Shown: in pieces, positions 6,860 through 13,786 of the stretch
Layout of the letters: each line of letters starts with the position of its first letter
Position numbering within the stretch: position 1 is the first letter of the stretch
Source: HyVt-560 sp964577195
Lineage (GTDB): Bacteria > Pseudomonadota > Gammaproteobacteria > UWMA-0217
NCBI GenBank assembly: GCA_964577195.1
Contig: CAZNYF010000068.1
Span: 1 to 14,795, forward strand
Direction: 5' to 3'
Length of the DNA: 14,795 nucleotides
Translations under genes and position numbers: made by a program
Notes under the pieces: generated by a model
The model's database searches: none
Told to the model about the DNA's origin: nothing
The model's input: the letters and a program-made list of their open reading frames with translations, nothing else

Positions 6860-7153
6860 ATGGTTGAACGGTACACAAGCGAAGAAGTTACCTCGGCTTT
6901 AACCCAGTTAAATGCCGGGTTAGATGTTCCTTGGGAAATTAAAAATGATAAGTTGCATAAGCAGTTTACATTTTCCAGTTTCGTCACCGCTTTTGGCTTT
7001 ATGACTAAAGTCGCTCTCCAGGCCGAAAAGGTTGATCACCATCCAGAATGGTTTAATGTTTACAGTAAAGTAGCAATAGATTTAACCACTCATCAGGTTG
7101 GAGGTATTTCCATTAAAGATTTTGGGCTGGCAGCGATAATCGAAAAGTTATAG
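6860..7153 (+). CDS. phhB: Pterin-4a-carbinolamine dehydratase
   Basis: Dehydrates 4a-hydroxytetrahydrobiopterin-type carbinolamines, recycling the pterin cofactor of aromatic amino acid hydroxylases; some family members have other roles, for example in molybdopterin or folate metabolism. The 97-residue protein carries the diagnostic VDHHPEW at residues 58-64 and LTTHQVGGIS, giving the three active-site histidines (60, 61 and 78). An AGGTGA at 6851-6856 is a good ribosome-binding site for the ATG at 6860. It starts 39 bases after the c-di-GMP gene and is probably read with it. No phenylalanine hydroxylase gene lies in the window, so the pathway partner is unknown here. Confidence 0.95.
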   Translation: MVERYTSEEVTSALTQLNAGLDVPWEIKNDKLHKQFTFSSFVTAFGFMTKVALQAEKVDHHPEWFNVYSKVAIDLTTHQVGGISIKDFGLAAIIEKL

Positions 7154-7231
7154 CACTAGAAATTAGAATTAAATTGCTATATAAAAACTAGAATCCGGTT
7201 GTGTCGTTACGCAGATAAATTTTTAAATAAT

Positions 7232-8395
7232 CTATTTCTTTACGGGCGATTTAATAATCGGTCGGATGCTCACCATCGCTTTTACTTTAAATTTTGCACC
7301 ATTTCTTAACCCCGAAAATTCCAGTTCTGTTTCCGGTTTACTTCGGGCAATCACGCTGAGCGCATCACGCACGCCTTTAATAGGCTCACCGTTTACGTCC
7401 AATAAAATATCATTTGCTTGAAGCCCTGCTTTTTCTCCTGGGCCGCCTTCAATGACAGCAGTGAGTATCACGCCATGATTTTCCGGCAAGCCGTATTGCT
7501 CAATTATGGCTTGTGGCACATCTGTGCCTTCAACGCCCAACCAGCCTCGAATCACCTGTCCGTGTTCAATAATTTGCGTCATTACATCTCTGGCAAGCGC
7601 AGCAGGAATGGCGAAGCCGATTCCAGTGGAGCCGGATTGACTGTGGATTGCCGTGTTGATGCCTACCAGTTGACCGTAAGTGTCGATTAATGCACCACCT
7701 GAACTGCCAGGGTTGATGGCAGCATCTGTTTGAATAAAATCTTCAATGGTGTTTAGGCCGAGCTGGTTTCGACCGGTGGCGCTGATAATGCCCTGGGTGA
7801 CGGTTTGGCCGATGCTAAATGGGTTGCCAATTGCCAGTACGATATCGCCCACTCTGAGTTCTGATGAGCGCACGGTGATGGAAGGTAGGTCAGTAGCATC
7901 AGCTTTGAGTACTGCAATATCTGTTTCGGGGTCCGCGCCGATGGCTTTGACTTCGAGACGGCGCCCGTTTGCCAGCACTACTTTTATTTGATCGGCACCA
8001 GCGATGACATGATTATTGGTGAGGATATATCCTTGTGGGCTGATAATAACCCCGGATCCCAAGCTGGTCTGCTGCTCAAATCGTGGTGCGAGTAACGGAT
8101 CGCGAAAAAATGGATTAAATAATGGATCATCGTGCAATGGATGTGAATCAGCCAGCACTTCTTTCGCGGTTGATACATTGACCACAGCAGGAGCCGCGCG
8201 GGCAACTGCGCTGGCATAGCTCGCTCTGGCAAATCGTGGGTCAGGCTGGCGTAATCGTTCTGGTGGCGCTTCCTCGTGAACCGCAACCACAGTCTTACCT
8301 GGCCCCATTATCTCCGGAAATAGAAATACACTGATGAGTGCAATTCCCAGCCCGAGTGCTACCATTTGGAAAAAGAAAGTAAAATGCTTGTGCAA
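7232..8395 (-). CDS. algW: Membrane-anchored DegS/AlgW-type serine protease
   Basis: A trypsin-like HtrA protease tethered to the inner membrane, facing the periplasm; DegS/AlgW homologues sense unfolded outer-membrane proteins and make the first cut in an anti-sigma factor (RseA/MucA). The 387-residue protein has an N-terminal membrane anchor (about 8-27), a protease domain with H129 (TNNHVI), D159 (ETDIAVLK) and S232 (NPGSSGG), and one PDZ domain (about 282-370). A single PDZ plus an anchor separates it from DegP/DegQ. No ATG fits the N-terminus: the first usable codon is TTG at 8395, while a CTG at 8428 would add 11 residues; the ATG at codon 11 would cut into the anchor. The regulatory role is inferred from family; no rseA or mucA is present here. 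Confidence 0.93.
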   Translation of the reverse strand: MHKHFTFFFQMVALGLGIALISVFLFPEIMGPGKTVVAVHEEAPPERLRQPDPRFARASYASAVARAAPAVVNVSTAKEVLADSHPLHDDPLFNPFFRDPLLAPRFEQQTSLGSGVIISPQGYILTNNHVIAGADQIKVVLANGRRLEVKAIGADPETDIAVLKADATDLPSITVRSSELRVGDIVLAIGNPFSIGQTVTQGIISATGRNQLGLNTIEDFIQTDAAINPGSSGGALIDTYGQLVGINTAIHSQSGSTGIGFAIPAALARDVMTQIIEHGQVIRGWLGVEGTDVPQAIIEQYGLPENHGVILTAVIEGGPGEKAGLQANDILLDVNGEPIKGVRDALSVIARSKPETELEFSGLRNGAKFKVKAMVSIRPIIKSPVKK

Positions 8396-8441
8396 AGGGC
8401 TCTTTGGTTTAAATTTAGAGGGATTCAGTTTAGGTGTTTAG

Positions 8442-9203
8442 ATGGTGGAATTAAAGCTGTTGGTGGCGCATACCAACAAAATATTAAAAATCTCCAAGTT
8501 TAAGGACTATTGTCCGAATGGTTTGCAGGTAGAAGGTGCAGCGCAAGTGAATAAAATTGTCGCCGGCGTAACGGCCAGTCAGGCAATGATTCACAAAGCG
8601 ATAGAGCGAAAAGCAGATGTTCTGCTAGTCCATCACGGCTATTTCTGGCGTGGTGAGGATCAGGCAATTACGGGTATGAAAAAGGCCAGAATTCAGTTGC
8701 TACTTGAAAATAACATTAGTTTGCTTGCGTACCACTTACCGTTGGATGCTCATCCTGAATTGGGGAATAACGTGCGTTTGGCAGATGTTTTGGGATTTGA
8801 GGTTGAAGCTAACCTGAACAAGGAGGGTGTCGGGCTTGTGGGGAGATTGTCAAAACCAATGACGGCGTTCGCGTTGCGGGATTTGATTTCGGAGCGGTTG
8901 GATAGAAAGGTGTTGCATATCTCAGCTGATCAAGAAGATTCAAACAAGGAAATTAAAACAATTGCCTGGTGTACCGGTGGTGCGCAAAATTATATTTCTC
9001 AGGCGGTTGAGCTGGGAGTCGACGCCTATTTGAGTGGAGAGATATCAGAATCTACTGTGCATACTGCGAGAGAAAACGGGATTGATTATTTTTCTGCCGG
9101 GCATCATGCAACTGAACGCTATGGTGTGCAGGCATTGGGCGAGCATATGGCAGAGGAATTTAATTTGCAATATGAGTTTGTGGATGTTTGGAATCCGGTC
9201 TAA
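8442..9203 (+). CDS. ybgI: Nif3/YbgI-family dinuclear metal-binding protein
   Basis: A 253-residue cytoplasmic protein of the Nif3-like family (formerly annotated as GTP cyclohydrolase 1 type 2). Homologues form a toroidal hexamer with a two-metal centre; E. coli YbgI has been linked to cell-envelope and radiation phenotypes, but no reaction is settled. Visible metal ligands are H64/H65 (LLVHHGYFW), D102 (LPLDAHPELGNN), and H221 and E225 (SAGHHATERYG). CPNGLQVEG near residue 24 and DAYLSGEIS (194-202) are also family marks. An AGG at 8432-8434 is well spaced for the ATG at 8442. It is divergent from the algW-like gene, with at most 46 bases between, and this pairing is common near petABC in gammaproteobacteria. 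Confidence 0.95.
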   Translation: MVELKLLVAHTNKILKISKFKDYCPNGLQVEGAAQVNKIVAGVTASQAMIHKAIERKADVLLVHHGYFWRGEDQAITGMKKARIQLLLENNISLLAYHLPLDAHPELGNNVRLADVLGFEVEANLNKEGVGLVGRLSKPMTAFALRDLISERLDRKVLHISADQEDSNKEIKTIAWCTGGAQNYISQAVELGVDAYLSGEISESTVHTARENGIDYFSAGHHATERYGVQALGEHMAEEFNLQYEFVDVWNPV

Positions 9204-9222
9204 CCCTTTAGGGTGTCTCTAC

Positions 9223-9260
9223 TAGGGAGTCTCTAATAGAGTAGGGAGTCTCTAATAGAG
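9223..9260. repeat. Perfect tandem duplication of a 19-bp unit
   Basis: TAGGGAGTCTCTAATAGAG occurs twice in a row, at 9223-9241 and 9242-9260, without a mismatch. A degraded third copy, TAGGGTGTCTCTAC, lies just before it at 9209-9222. Each unit contains the partial palindrome CTCT-AAT-AGAG. The array sits between the convergent ends of the Nif3-family gene (stop 9201-9203) and the retropepsin gene; the retropepsin TAG stop (9254-9252) is inside the second copy. No T-rich terminator is present, although ACCC-TTTA-GGGT (9203-9214) is a very short hairpin. Confidence 0.85.
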
Positions 9261-9842
9261 GCTGGATAATCCGCTGGTTTGGTGGTTGTCGCTGTAACTT
9301 TCGTCTTCTGCTTCAACGTAGCTGGCGGCAGGGTTGCAATTGCTGAGCTGCAGTTCGGCGGGTTCCAGAGAAAAAGTGAAGGGCGCTGCTTTTCTGAGGA
9401 CGCTTAGGCCGAGCAGGTTTCTCGCGTTCGGTGGGGTTTCTGCAACTTCAATATCTTCAAGGATGCAGCCGCCAAGTGTAAATGAGCTGACTTTATAAAC
9501 AGGAAAGATGTAGATGTCACCGTTTGCAAGAATGCCTTCAATCTCACCAATGTGCCGTGCATCCCCGGTTTGTTTGAGCTTGTTAATAACATTGCGATTG
9601 AGTGTTGCGTAGCCTGCGCCGGTATCCACTAGTAATTCGATGGTTTCTTGCCCTACCTGAGCGGTGACATAGTAGGTGGCAGTACCTTTTTCACTCATCG
9701 GAATTGCGGTAGGTAACCCTTCAGAATAAGCCACGCCGTTGGCTATGAGCAAGACTAAAGACAAGATGAGTTTAGGCAATGGTAGAAATCCTCCGATGAG
9801 CCGAAAACTATTGTTGGTTTCGTTGTCTCTTTCGGTTTTCAT
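9252..9842 (-). CDS. Retropepsin-like (clan AA) aspartic protease, membrane-anchored or secreted
   Basis: A 196-residue protein with one hydrophobic segment at about 24-40 (LILSLVLLIANGVAYS), either a signal peptide or an N-terminal anchor, so the remainder should be periplasmic. The catalytic motif is LLVDTGAGYATL with D73-T74-G75; the flap region ILANGD (104-109) and the second hydrophobic-glycine block NLLGLSVLRK (142-151) are in the expected places for bacterial single-lobe retropepsins, which work as dimers. Cysteines 126 and 169 could form a disulphide. Residues after about 165 form a polar tail outside the core. Substrate unknown. It is convergent with the Nif3-family gene and has its own predicted promoter at 9910-9937. 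The start ATG has only a weak GG before it. Confidence 0.85.
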   Translation of the reverse strand: MKTERDNETNNSFRLIGGFLPLPKLILSLVLLIANGVAYSEGLPTAIPMSEKGTATYYVTAQVGQETIELLVDTGAGYATLNRNVINKLKQTGDARHIGEIEGILANGDIYIFPVYKVSSFTLGGCILEDIEVAETPPNARNLLGLSVLRKAAPFTFSLEPAELQLSNCNPAASYVEAEDESYSDNHQTSGLSSLY

Positions 9843-9909
9843 TGACCGTACAGCGTTTGTAGGGGGTGATCAAGTTTCGGTGTAGCTCTGAGTTGAGCCT
9901 AATTACTTA

Positions 9910-9937
9910 ATTATGTTTATGCTAGAAAAAATATCAA
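9910..9937 (-). promoter_or_regulatory. Predicted promoter of the retropepsin-like gene
   Basis: On the minus strand TTGATA (9937-9932) and CATAAT (9915-9910) are spaced by 16 bases, close to the sigma-70 consensus. Transcription would start near 9903, leaving a leader of about 60 bases before the ATG at 9842. On the opposite strand the same stretch offers only a poorly spaced TTGAGC/TATGCT pair (9893-9923, 19-base spacer). Confidence 0.45.
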
Positions 9938-10028
9938 GAATCGGAAAAGGTAAGTGTTCTTCATATATTTCAGTCATTTAATGGAATAAATAGGTGCTAT
10001 GGAGGGTAGCTAGCCGATGGTTTTTGCG

Positions 10029-10099
10029 TTGACCTAAGCTCCAAGTTAAGCGACAATTCCGCGCCGAATATTTGGGCGCGCGTAACCTAACGTAGGTCA
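10029..10099 (+). promoter_or_regulatory. Promoter-like and hairpin-rich leader region of petABC
   Basis: The stretch 9843-10230 has no gene. TTGACC (10029-10034) and GACAAT (10052-10057), 17 bases apart, are a reasonable sigma-70 promoter for petABC. Over the same place there is nested dyad symmetry: TGACCTA (10030-10036) matches TAGGTCA (10093-10099), and within it CGCGCC (10060-10065) pairs with GGCGCG (10075-10080) around a nine-base AT-rich loop. A further hairpin, TGTGTG/CACACA (10170-10175 with 10186-10191), follows. The promoter and the outer dyad share the same bases, so the dyad may be an operator rather than an RNA structure. None of the hairpins is followed by a T-run. Confidence 0.45.
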
Positions 10100-10230
10100 T
10101 CCCCCCATTTTGGAGAAACCTGCTCTAGTGACGCTGCTTCTGAGAGGTTAATGAATTCTAGGGTTTTTGTGTGTGATACCGAATGCACACAAGAACTTGC
10201 TGTAACCATTTTATTTTTGTATTTGAGGAG

Positions 10231-10848
10231 ATGTCAAAAACTATGGACATCAAGAAACCAAGCGCCGTCGATTTAAAGAAAAGACGGTTTCTCATCGGGG
10301 CAACCTCCGTCGTTGGCGCAGCTGGCGCAGCAACGTGGGCAATCCCGTTTTTAAGTTACTGGTCACCAAGTGAAGGCGCGAAAGCTGCTGGTGCTCCCGT
10401 TGAAGCTGACATTAGTAAGCTCGACAAAGGTCAGTTGATTCGTATCGGCTGGCGCGGCAAGCCTGTCTGGATTGTACGTCGCACCGACGAAATGCTCGAG
10501 TCGCTGAAACAAATTGAGGATAAGTTGGCTGATCCTGCTTCTGAAGAGATTTCTCAACAGCCGGATTACGCGCAGAACGAGCATCGCTCGATCAAGCCCG
10601 AGTATCTTATTCTGGTCGGAATCTGTACGCACCTGGGTTGTTCGCCAAGCTATCGCCCAGAAGTAGCTCCTGCTGATTTAGGTGCTGACTGGCTAGGTGG
10701 TTTCTACTGCCCTTGTCACGGTTCGCGTTTTGATCTTTCCGGAAGAGTCTATAAGGCTGTTCCTGCACCAACCAATCTGGTGGTTCCTCCGCATCAATAT
10801 CTCAGTGATGCGCGAGTTCTCATCGGTAATGACGGAGCATCAGCATGA
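10231..10848 (+). CDS. petA: Cytochrome bc1 complex Rieske iron-sulfur subunit
   Basis: Carries the high-potential 2Fe-2S cluster that takes the first electron from ubiquinol at the Qo site of complex III. From the ATG at 10231 it is 205 residues; an upstream ATG at 10183 opens the frame further but its added residues look non-native, while an ATG at 10243 is also possible. GAGGAG (10225-10230) abuts the first ATG and is 12 bases from the second, so the start is not settled. The N-terminus has a Tat-type KKRRFLIGA signal-anchor. Cluster motifs are CTHLGC (132-137) and CPCHGS (160-165), with the two disulphide cysteines at 137 and 162. The stop overlaps petB by four bases (ATGA). Confidence 0.96.
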   Translation: MSKTMDIKKPSAVDLKKRRFLIGATSVVGAAGAATWAIPFLSYWSPSEGAKAAGAPVEADISKLDKGQLIRIGWRGKPVWIVRRTDEMLESLKQIEDKLADPASEEISQQPDYAQNEHRSIKPEYLILVGICTHLGCSPSYRPEVAPADLGADWLGGFYCPCHGSRFDLSGRVYKAVPAPTNLVVPPHQYLSDARVLIGNDGASA

Positions 10849-12227
10849 AAAACCTAGTCAATTGGGTGGATGAGCGTTTTCCGATTATGTGGCTCTGGAA
10901 CGAGCATCTGGTTAACTACTACTCTCCCAGAAACTTTAACTTCTGGTACTTCTTCGGCTCTTTGGCGATGCTGGTGCTGGTGATGCAAATTGCCAGTGGC
11001 CTGTTTCTGGCCATGAACTATAAGCCAGACGCAGAGCTTGCTTTTGCGTCGGTTGAATACATTATGCGCGATGTGCCAGGTGGCTGGTTTATCCGTTATA
11101 TGCATTCTACAGGCGCGTCGGCATTTTTTATCGTGGTGTATTTCCACATGTTCCGTGGCTTGATCTACGGTTCTTATAAAAGCCCGCGTGAGCTGCTTTG
11201 GCTGGTTGGCATGGCAATTTTCATGGTGCTGATGGCGACTGCCTTTATGGGTTACTTGCTCCCTTGGGGGCAGATGTCCTACTGGGGCGCGCAGGTTATC
11301 GTTAATCTGTTTGGTGCAATTCCAGGCATTGGCCCTGATCTGGCGGTCTGGATTCGGGGTGACTATGTTGTCTCTGATGCAACTTTGAATCGTTTTTACG
11401 CACTCCACTTCTTCTTACCGGTTCTGGTATTGCCAGCCCTCGTATTTATTCATTTGATTGCATTGCACACTACCGGTTCTAACAACCCGGATGGTATCGA
11501 AATCAAAAAGAACAAGGACAAAGACGGAATTCCACTGGATGGTATTCCGTTCCACCCGTATTACACGGTGAAGGATATTGTCGGCGTGGGCGTGTTCTTG
11601 CTGATTTTCTTTGCGATTGTGTTCTTCTCTCCAGAAATGGGCGGCTACTTTTTAGAGCACGCCAATTTCATTCCGGCTGATCCATTAAAGACGCCTGAGC
11701 ATATTGCGCCGGTTTGGTACTTTACGCCTTTCTACACAGTGTTGCGTGCCGTGCCTGACCCATTCCTGGGTGTGCTGGCAATGGGCGCTTCGGTAGTTGT
11801 GCTGTTCTTCCTCCCCTGGATTGATACGCATCCGATTAAGTCGTGGAGGTATCGCAGTGCGATTCACAGAACTTCAATTTTACTGTTTGTGGTGGTGTTT
11901 TTTGTTCTCGGATATTTAGGTGTCAAACCAGTAACCCCCGTCAACGCCGAGCTTGGATTGCGCTTAACAGAAGTCTACTTCCTGTTCTTTGTGATTCTCT
12001 GGTTCTCCAGCAAACCACGGACGAAAGGTTTCTCGTTTTTGATCTTCGCTATCTGGATGGGCGCGATCATTGCTTATGATCTGGTGAGATTAGCTTCGGT
12101 TGATGCGAGTGTGGTCTGGCCTGGTTTGTTGATCCCGTTAATCTATCTATCCATCACTTTATTGGGGCCGGTCTTTACCAACTTCGATAAAAATAAAGTC
12201 GTTCCAGAAAGGGTGACAGGATCATGA
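10845..12227 (+). CDS. petB: Cytochrome b subunit of the cytochrome bc1 complex
   Basis: The membrane core of complex III, holding haems bL and bH and both quinone sites; 460 residues with about eight membrane helices. Haem ligands are H87 (RYMHSTGAS) and H101 (VVYFHMFRG), with H188 (YALHFFLP) and H203 (VFIHLIALH). The second pair is 15 residues apart, against 14 in mitochondrial and Rhodobacter proteins. The Qo motif reads PVWY (289-292) instead of PEWY; to my knowledge this is a recognised variant in beta- and gammaproteobacteria. The loop NPDGIEIKKNKDKDGIPLDG is also typical of this group. It is translationally coupled on both sides: ATGA with petA and ATGA with petC. Confidence 0.97.
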   Translation: MKNLVNWVDERFPIMWLWNEHLVNYYSPRNFNFWYFFGSLAMLVLVMQIASGLFLAMNYKPDAELAFASVEYIMRDVPGGWFIRYMHSTGASAFFIVVYFHMFRGLIYGSYKSPRELLWLVGMAIFMVLMATAFMGYLLPWGQMSYWGAQVIVNLFGAIPGIGPDLAVWIRGDYVVSDATLNRFYALHFFLPVLVLPALVFIHLIALHTTGSNNPDGIEIKKNKDKDGIPLDGIPFHPYYTVKDIVGVGVFLLIFFAIVFFSPEMGGYFLEHANFIPADPLKTPEHIAPVWYFTPFYTVLRAVPDPFLGVLAMGASVVVLFFLPWIDTHPIKSWRYRSAIHRTSILLFVVVFFVLGYLGVKPVTPVNAELGLRLTEVYFLFFVILWFSSKPRTKGFSFLIFAIWMGAIIAYDLVRLASVDASVVWPGLLIPLIYLSITLLGPVFTNFDKNKVVPERVTGS

Positions 12228-13000
12228 AAACTTTAATCTTAGCGTTACTAATGGCATTTTCAGGTTCTTTGCTTGCGGCCGGTGGCAACGTCAAGCTCGA
12301 TAAAGCCAATATTAATCCCGGGAATGAGGAATCATTACAAACTGGTTTTAAATACTACAATAACTATTGCCTGAGTTGTCATTCGCTTGCTTATAGTCGT
12401 TACAATCGCGTGGCAAAAGATCTGGGTATTCCAGAAGAGCTGGTTGAGGAAAATATATTCACCCGTGATGAAAAAGGTGAAACTTCCAAAATTGGTTCGC
12501 TGATGAAGACTGCTATGCCAGAGCTATACGCGAATCAGGCTTTCGGTATAGCACCGCCTGATTTGACATTAATAGGTCGGGCGCGCAGTGCGGATTGGCT
12601 CTACACCTATTTGCGCGGCTTCTATCTTGATGATTCACGTCCTTTTGGTGTTAACAACACCGTTTTCCCTGATGTGGGTATGCCCCATGTTTTATGGGAG
12701 CTGCAAGGTTGGCAGGCAAAAGCAGAAGAGCATCATGGCGATGCGGGTCACGCTGAAGCTGCCGAGGACGGACATGGCGCTAAAACTGCTAAATCCGGTC
12801 TGAGCATTGTTGAGCCGGGTTCGATGACAACAGCAGAGTATGATCACGCTGTACGAGATCTGGTAAACTTCATGATGTATGTGGCAGAACCTGCAAAACA
12901 AAAGCGTAAAGCATTAGGCTTGCCAGTGTTGTTGTTTGTATTGTTGTTCACCGTTCTTGCTTATTTTATGAAGAAAAACTACTGGAAAGACGTGCATTAG
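12224..13000 (+). CDS. petC: Cytochrome c1 subunit of the cytochrome bc1 complex
   Basis: Periplasmic haem c protein that passes electrons from the Rieske centre to soluble cytochrome c; 258 residues. A signal peptide covers about 1-18 (MKTLILALLMAFSGSLLA), the haem attachment site is CLSCH (49-53), the probable axial methionine is M153 in GMPHVLWELQG, and a C-terminal anchor spans about 231-249 before KKNYWKD. Between the methionine region and the anchor, residues 166-190 form an Ala/Glu/His-rich low-complexity insertion with four histidines (170, 171, 176, 184); the corresponding loop is variable in the family. Last gene of the petABC operon, overlapping petB by four bases. Haem attachment needs the cytochrome c maturation system, not seen in the window. 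Confidence 0.96.
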   Translation: MKTLILALLMAFSGSLLAAGGNVKLDKANINPGNEESLQTGFKYYNNYCLSCHSLAYSRYNRVAKDLGIPEELVEENIFTRDEKGETSKIGSLMKTAMPELYANQAFGIAPPDLTLIGRARSADWLYTYLRGFYLDDSRPFGVNNTVFPDVGMPHVLWELQGWQAKAEEHHGDAGHAEAAEDGHGAKTAKSGLSIVEPGSMTTAEYDHAVRDLVNFMMYVAEPAKQKRKALGLPVLLFVLLFTVLAYFMKKNYWKDVH

Positions 13001-13024
13001 AAAGCTGTCCGAAAATACAGATCG

Positions 13025-13061
13025 AATATGGAAAATCCGGTTAAACCAGATTTTTCATATT
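13025..13061 (+). terminator. Possible terminator or attenuator hairpin after petC
   Basis: AATATGGAAAATC (13025-13037) pairs with GATTTTTCATATT (13049-13061), a 13-bp stem with one G-U pair; GGT/ACC in the 11-base loop can extend it. The stem is AT-rich and what follows is TTCG rather than a T-run, so as an intrinsic terminator it is weak. A second hairpin, TAGGGT (13075-13080) with ACCCTA (13089-13094), follows in the sspA leader. Together they may allow partial read-through from petABC into sspA. Confidence 0.45.
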
Positions 13062-13116
13062 TTCGTTAAAGAGATAGGGTTACTCCCGACCCTAACTTCT
13101 CACTCAGGAAAATGAC

Positions 13117-13743
13117 ATGACGTTAGCTGCAAACCGTCGCTCAGTGATGACACTGTTCTCAAGCCAGGATTGTGCTCAGTGCCACCGCACCCGCATCGTT
13201 TTACGTGAAAAAGATATCACCGTAGATATTATTGATATCGACCCGGAAAACAAACCTGACGATCTTGTTGATTTAAACCCTTATAACAATGTTCCGACAT
13301 TGGTTGATCGCGAGCTGGTGCTATATGAACCACGCATTATTATGGAATACCTGGATGAGCGTTTTCCACATCCGCCATTAATGCCGGTTGATCCCGTATC
13401 ACGTGCGCGCACGCGTTTGGCGCTGTATCGCGTAGAAAACGATTGGTACTCGCTACTGGATGATCTTGAAAATGGTGGCGAGAAAAAGCGCGCTAAAGCA
13501 CGACGTTTTTTCAAAGAAACACTCACGGCTTCAGCCGATGTGTTTGCTGCAAAAAGGTTTTTTCTCAGTGATGAATTTAGCTTGGTGGATTGCACCATTG
13601 CGCCAATTTTATGGCGTCTGGAACGCTACGGTATTGATCTTCCTGACTCAGCGCGCCCGGTCAAAGCCTACATGGATAGAGTGTTTGGAAAAGAAAGCTT
13701 CGTCGCCAGCTTGAGCGAAATCGAAGTTGATATGCGCGCCTAA
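13117..13743 (+). CDS. sspA: Stringent starvation protein A (GST-fold RNA polymerase-associated regulator)
   Basis: SspA binds RNA polymerase and affects stationary-phase, acid-resistance and virulence gene expression in other gammaproteobacteria. The 208-residue sequence has a thioredoxin-like N-domain (about 8-85) with NVPTLVDRELVLYEPRIIMEYLDERF, then an all-helical C-domain including FFLSDEFSLVDC. PHPP at 84-87 corresponds to the surface pocket needed for SspA function in E. coli. Unusually, the start of helix 1 reads CAQCHR (19-24), a CxxC where E. coli has YSHQ. AGGA at 13106-13109 is well placed for the ATG at 13117. It follows petC by 116 bases and precedes sspB by 43, the common petABC-sspAB layout. 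Confidence 0.95.
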   Translation: MTLAANRRSVMTLFSSQDCAQCHRTRIVLREKDITVDIIDIDPENKPDDLVDLNPYNNVPTLVDRELVLYEPRIIMEYLDERFPHPPLMPVDPVSRARTRLALYRVENDWYSLLDDLENGGEKKRAKARRFFKETLTASADVFAAKRFFLSDEFSLVDCTIAPILWRLERYGIDLPDSARPVKAYMDRVFGKESFVASLSEIEVDMRA

Positions 13744-13786
13744 GCTTTGTTAACTGTCAAGACACACCAAAAAAACTTGAGATCCC

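Noticed and set aside
7154..7231. Terminator or small RNA in the AT-rich gap between phhB and the protease gene
   Set aside because: Contains only A/T-rich repeats of CTAGAA with no stable stem.
10183..10230. Longer petA start at the upstream ATG
   Set aside because: The added residues (MHTRTCCNHF...) are unlike Rieske N-termini and overlap a hairpin; the Tat-type signal fits a start at 10231 or 10243.
10854..11408. Antisense open frame of 184 codons within petB
   Set aside because: Its residues (His, Gln and Arg rich) are what results from reading a membrane-protein gene backwards; petB itself is fully conserved.
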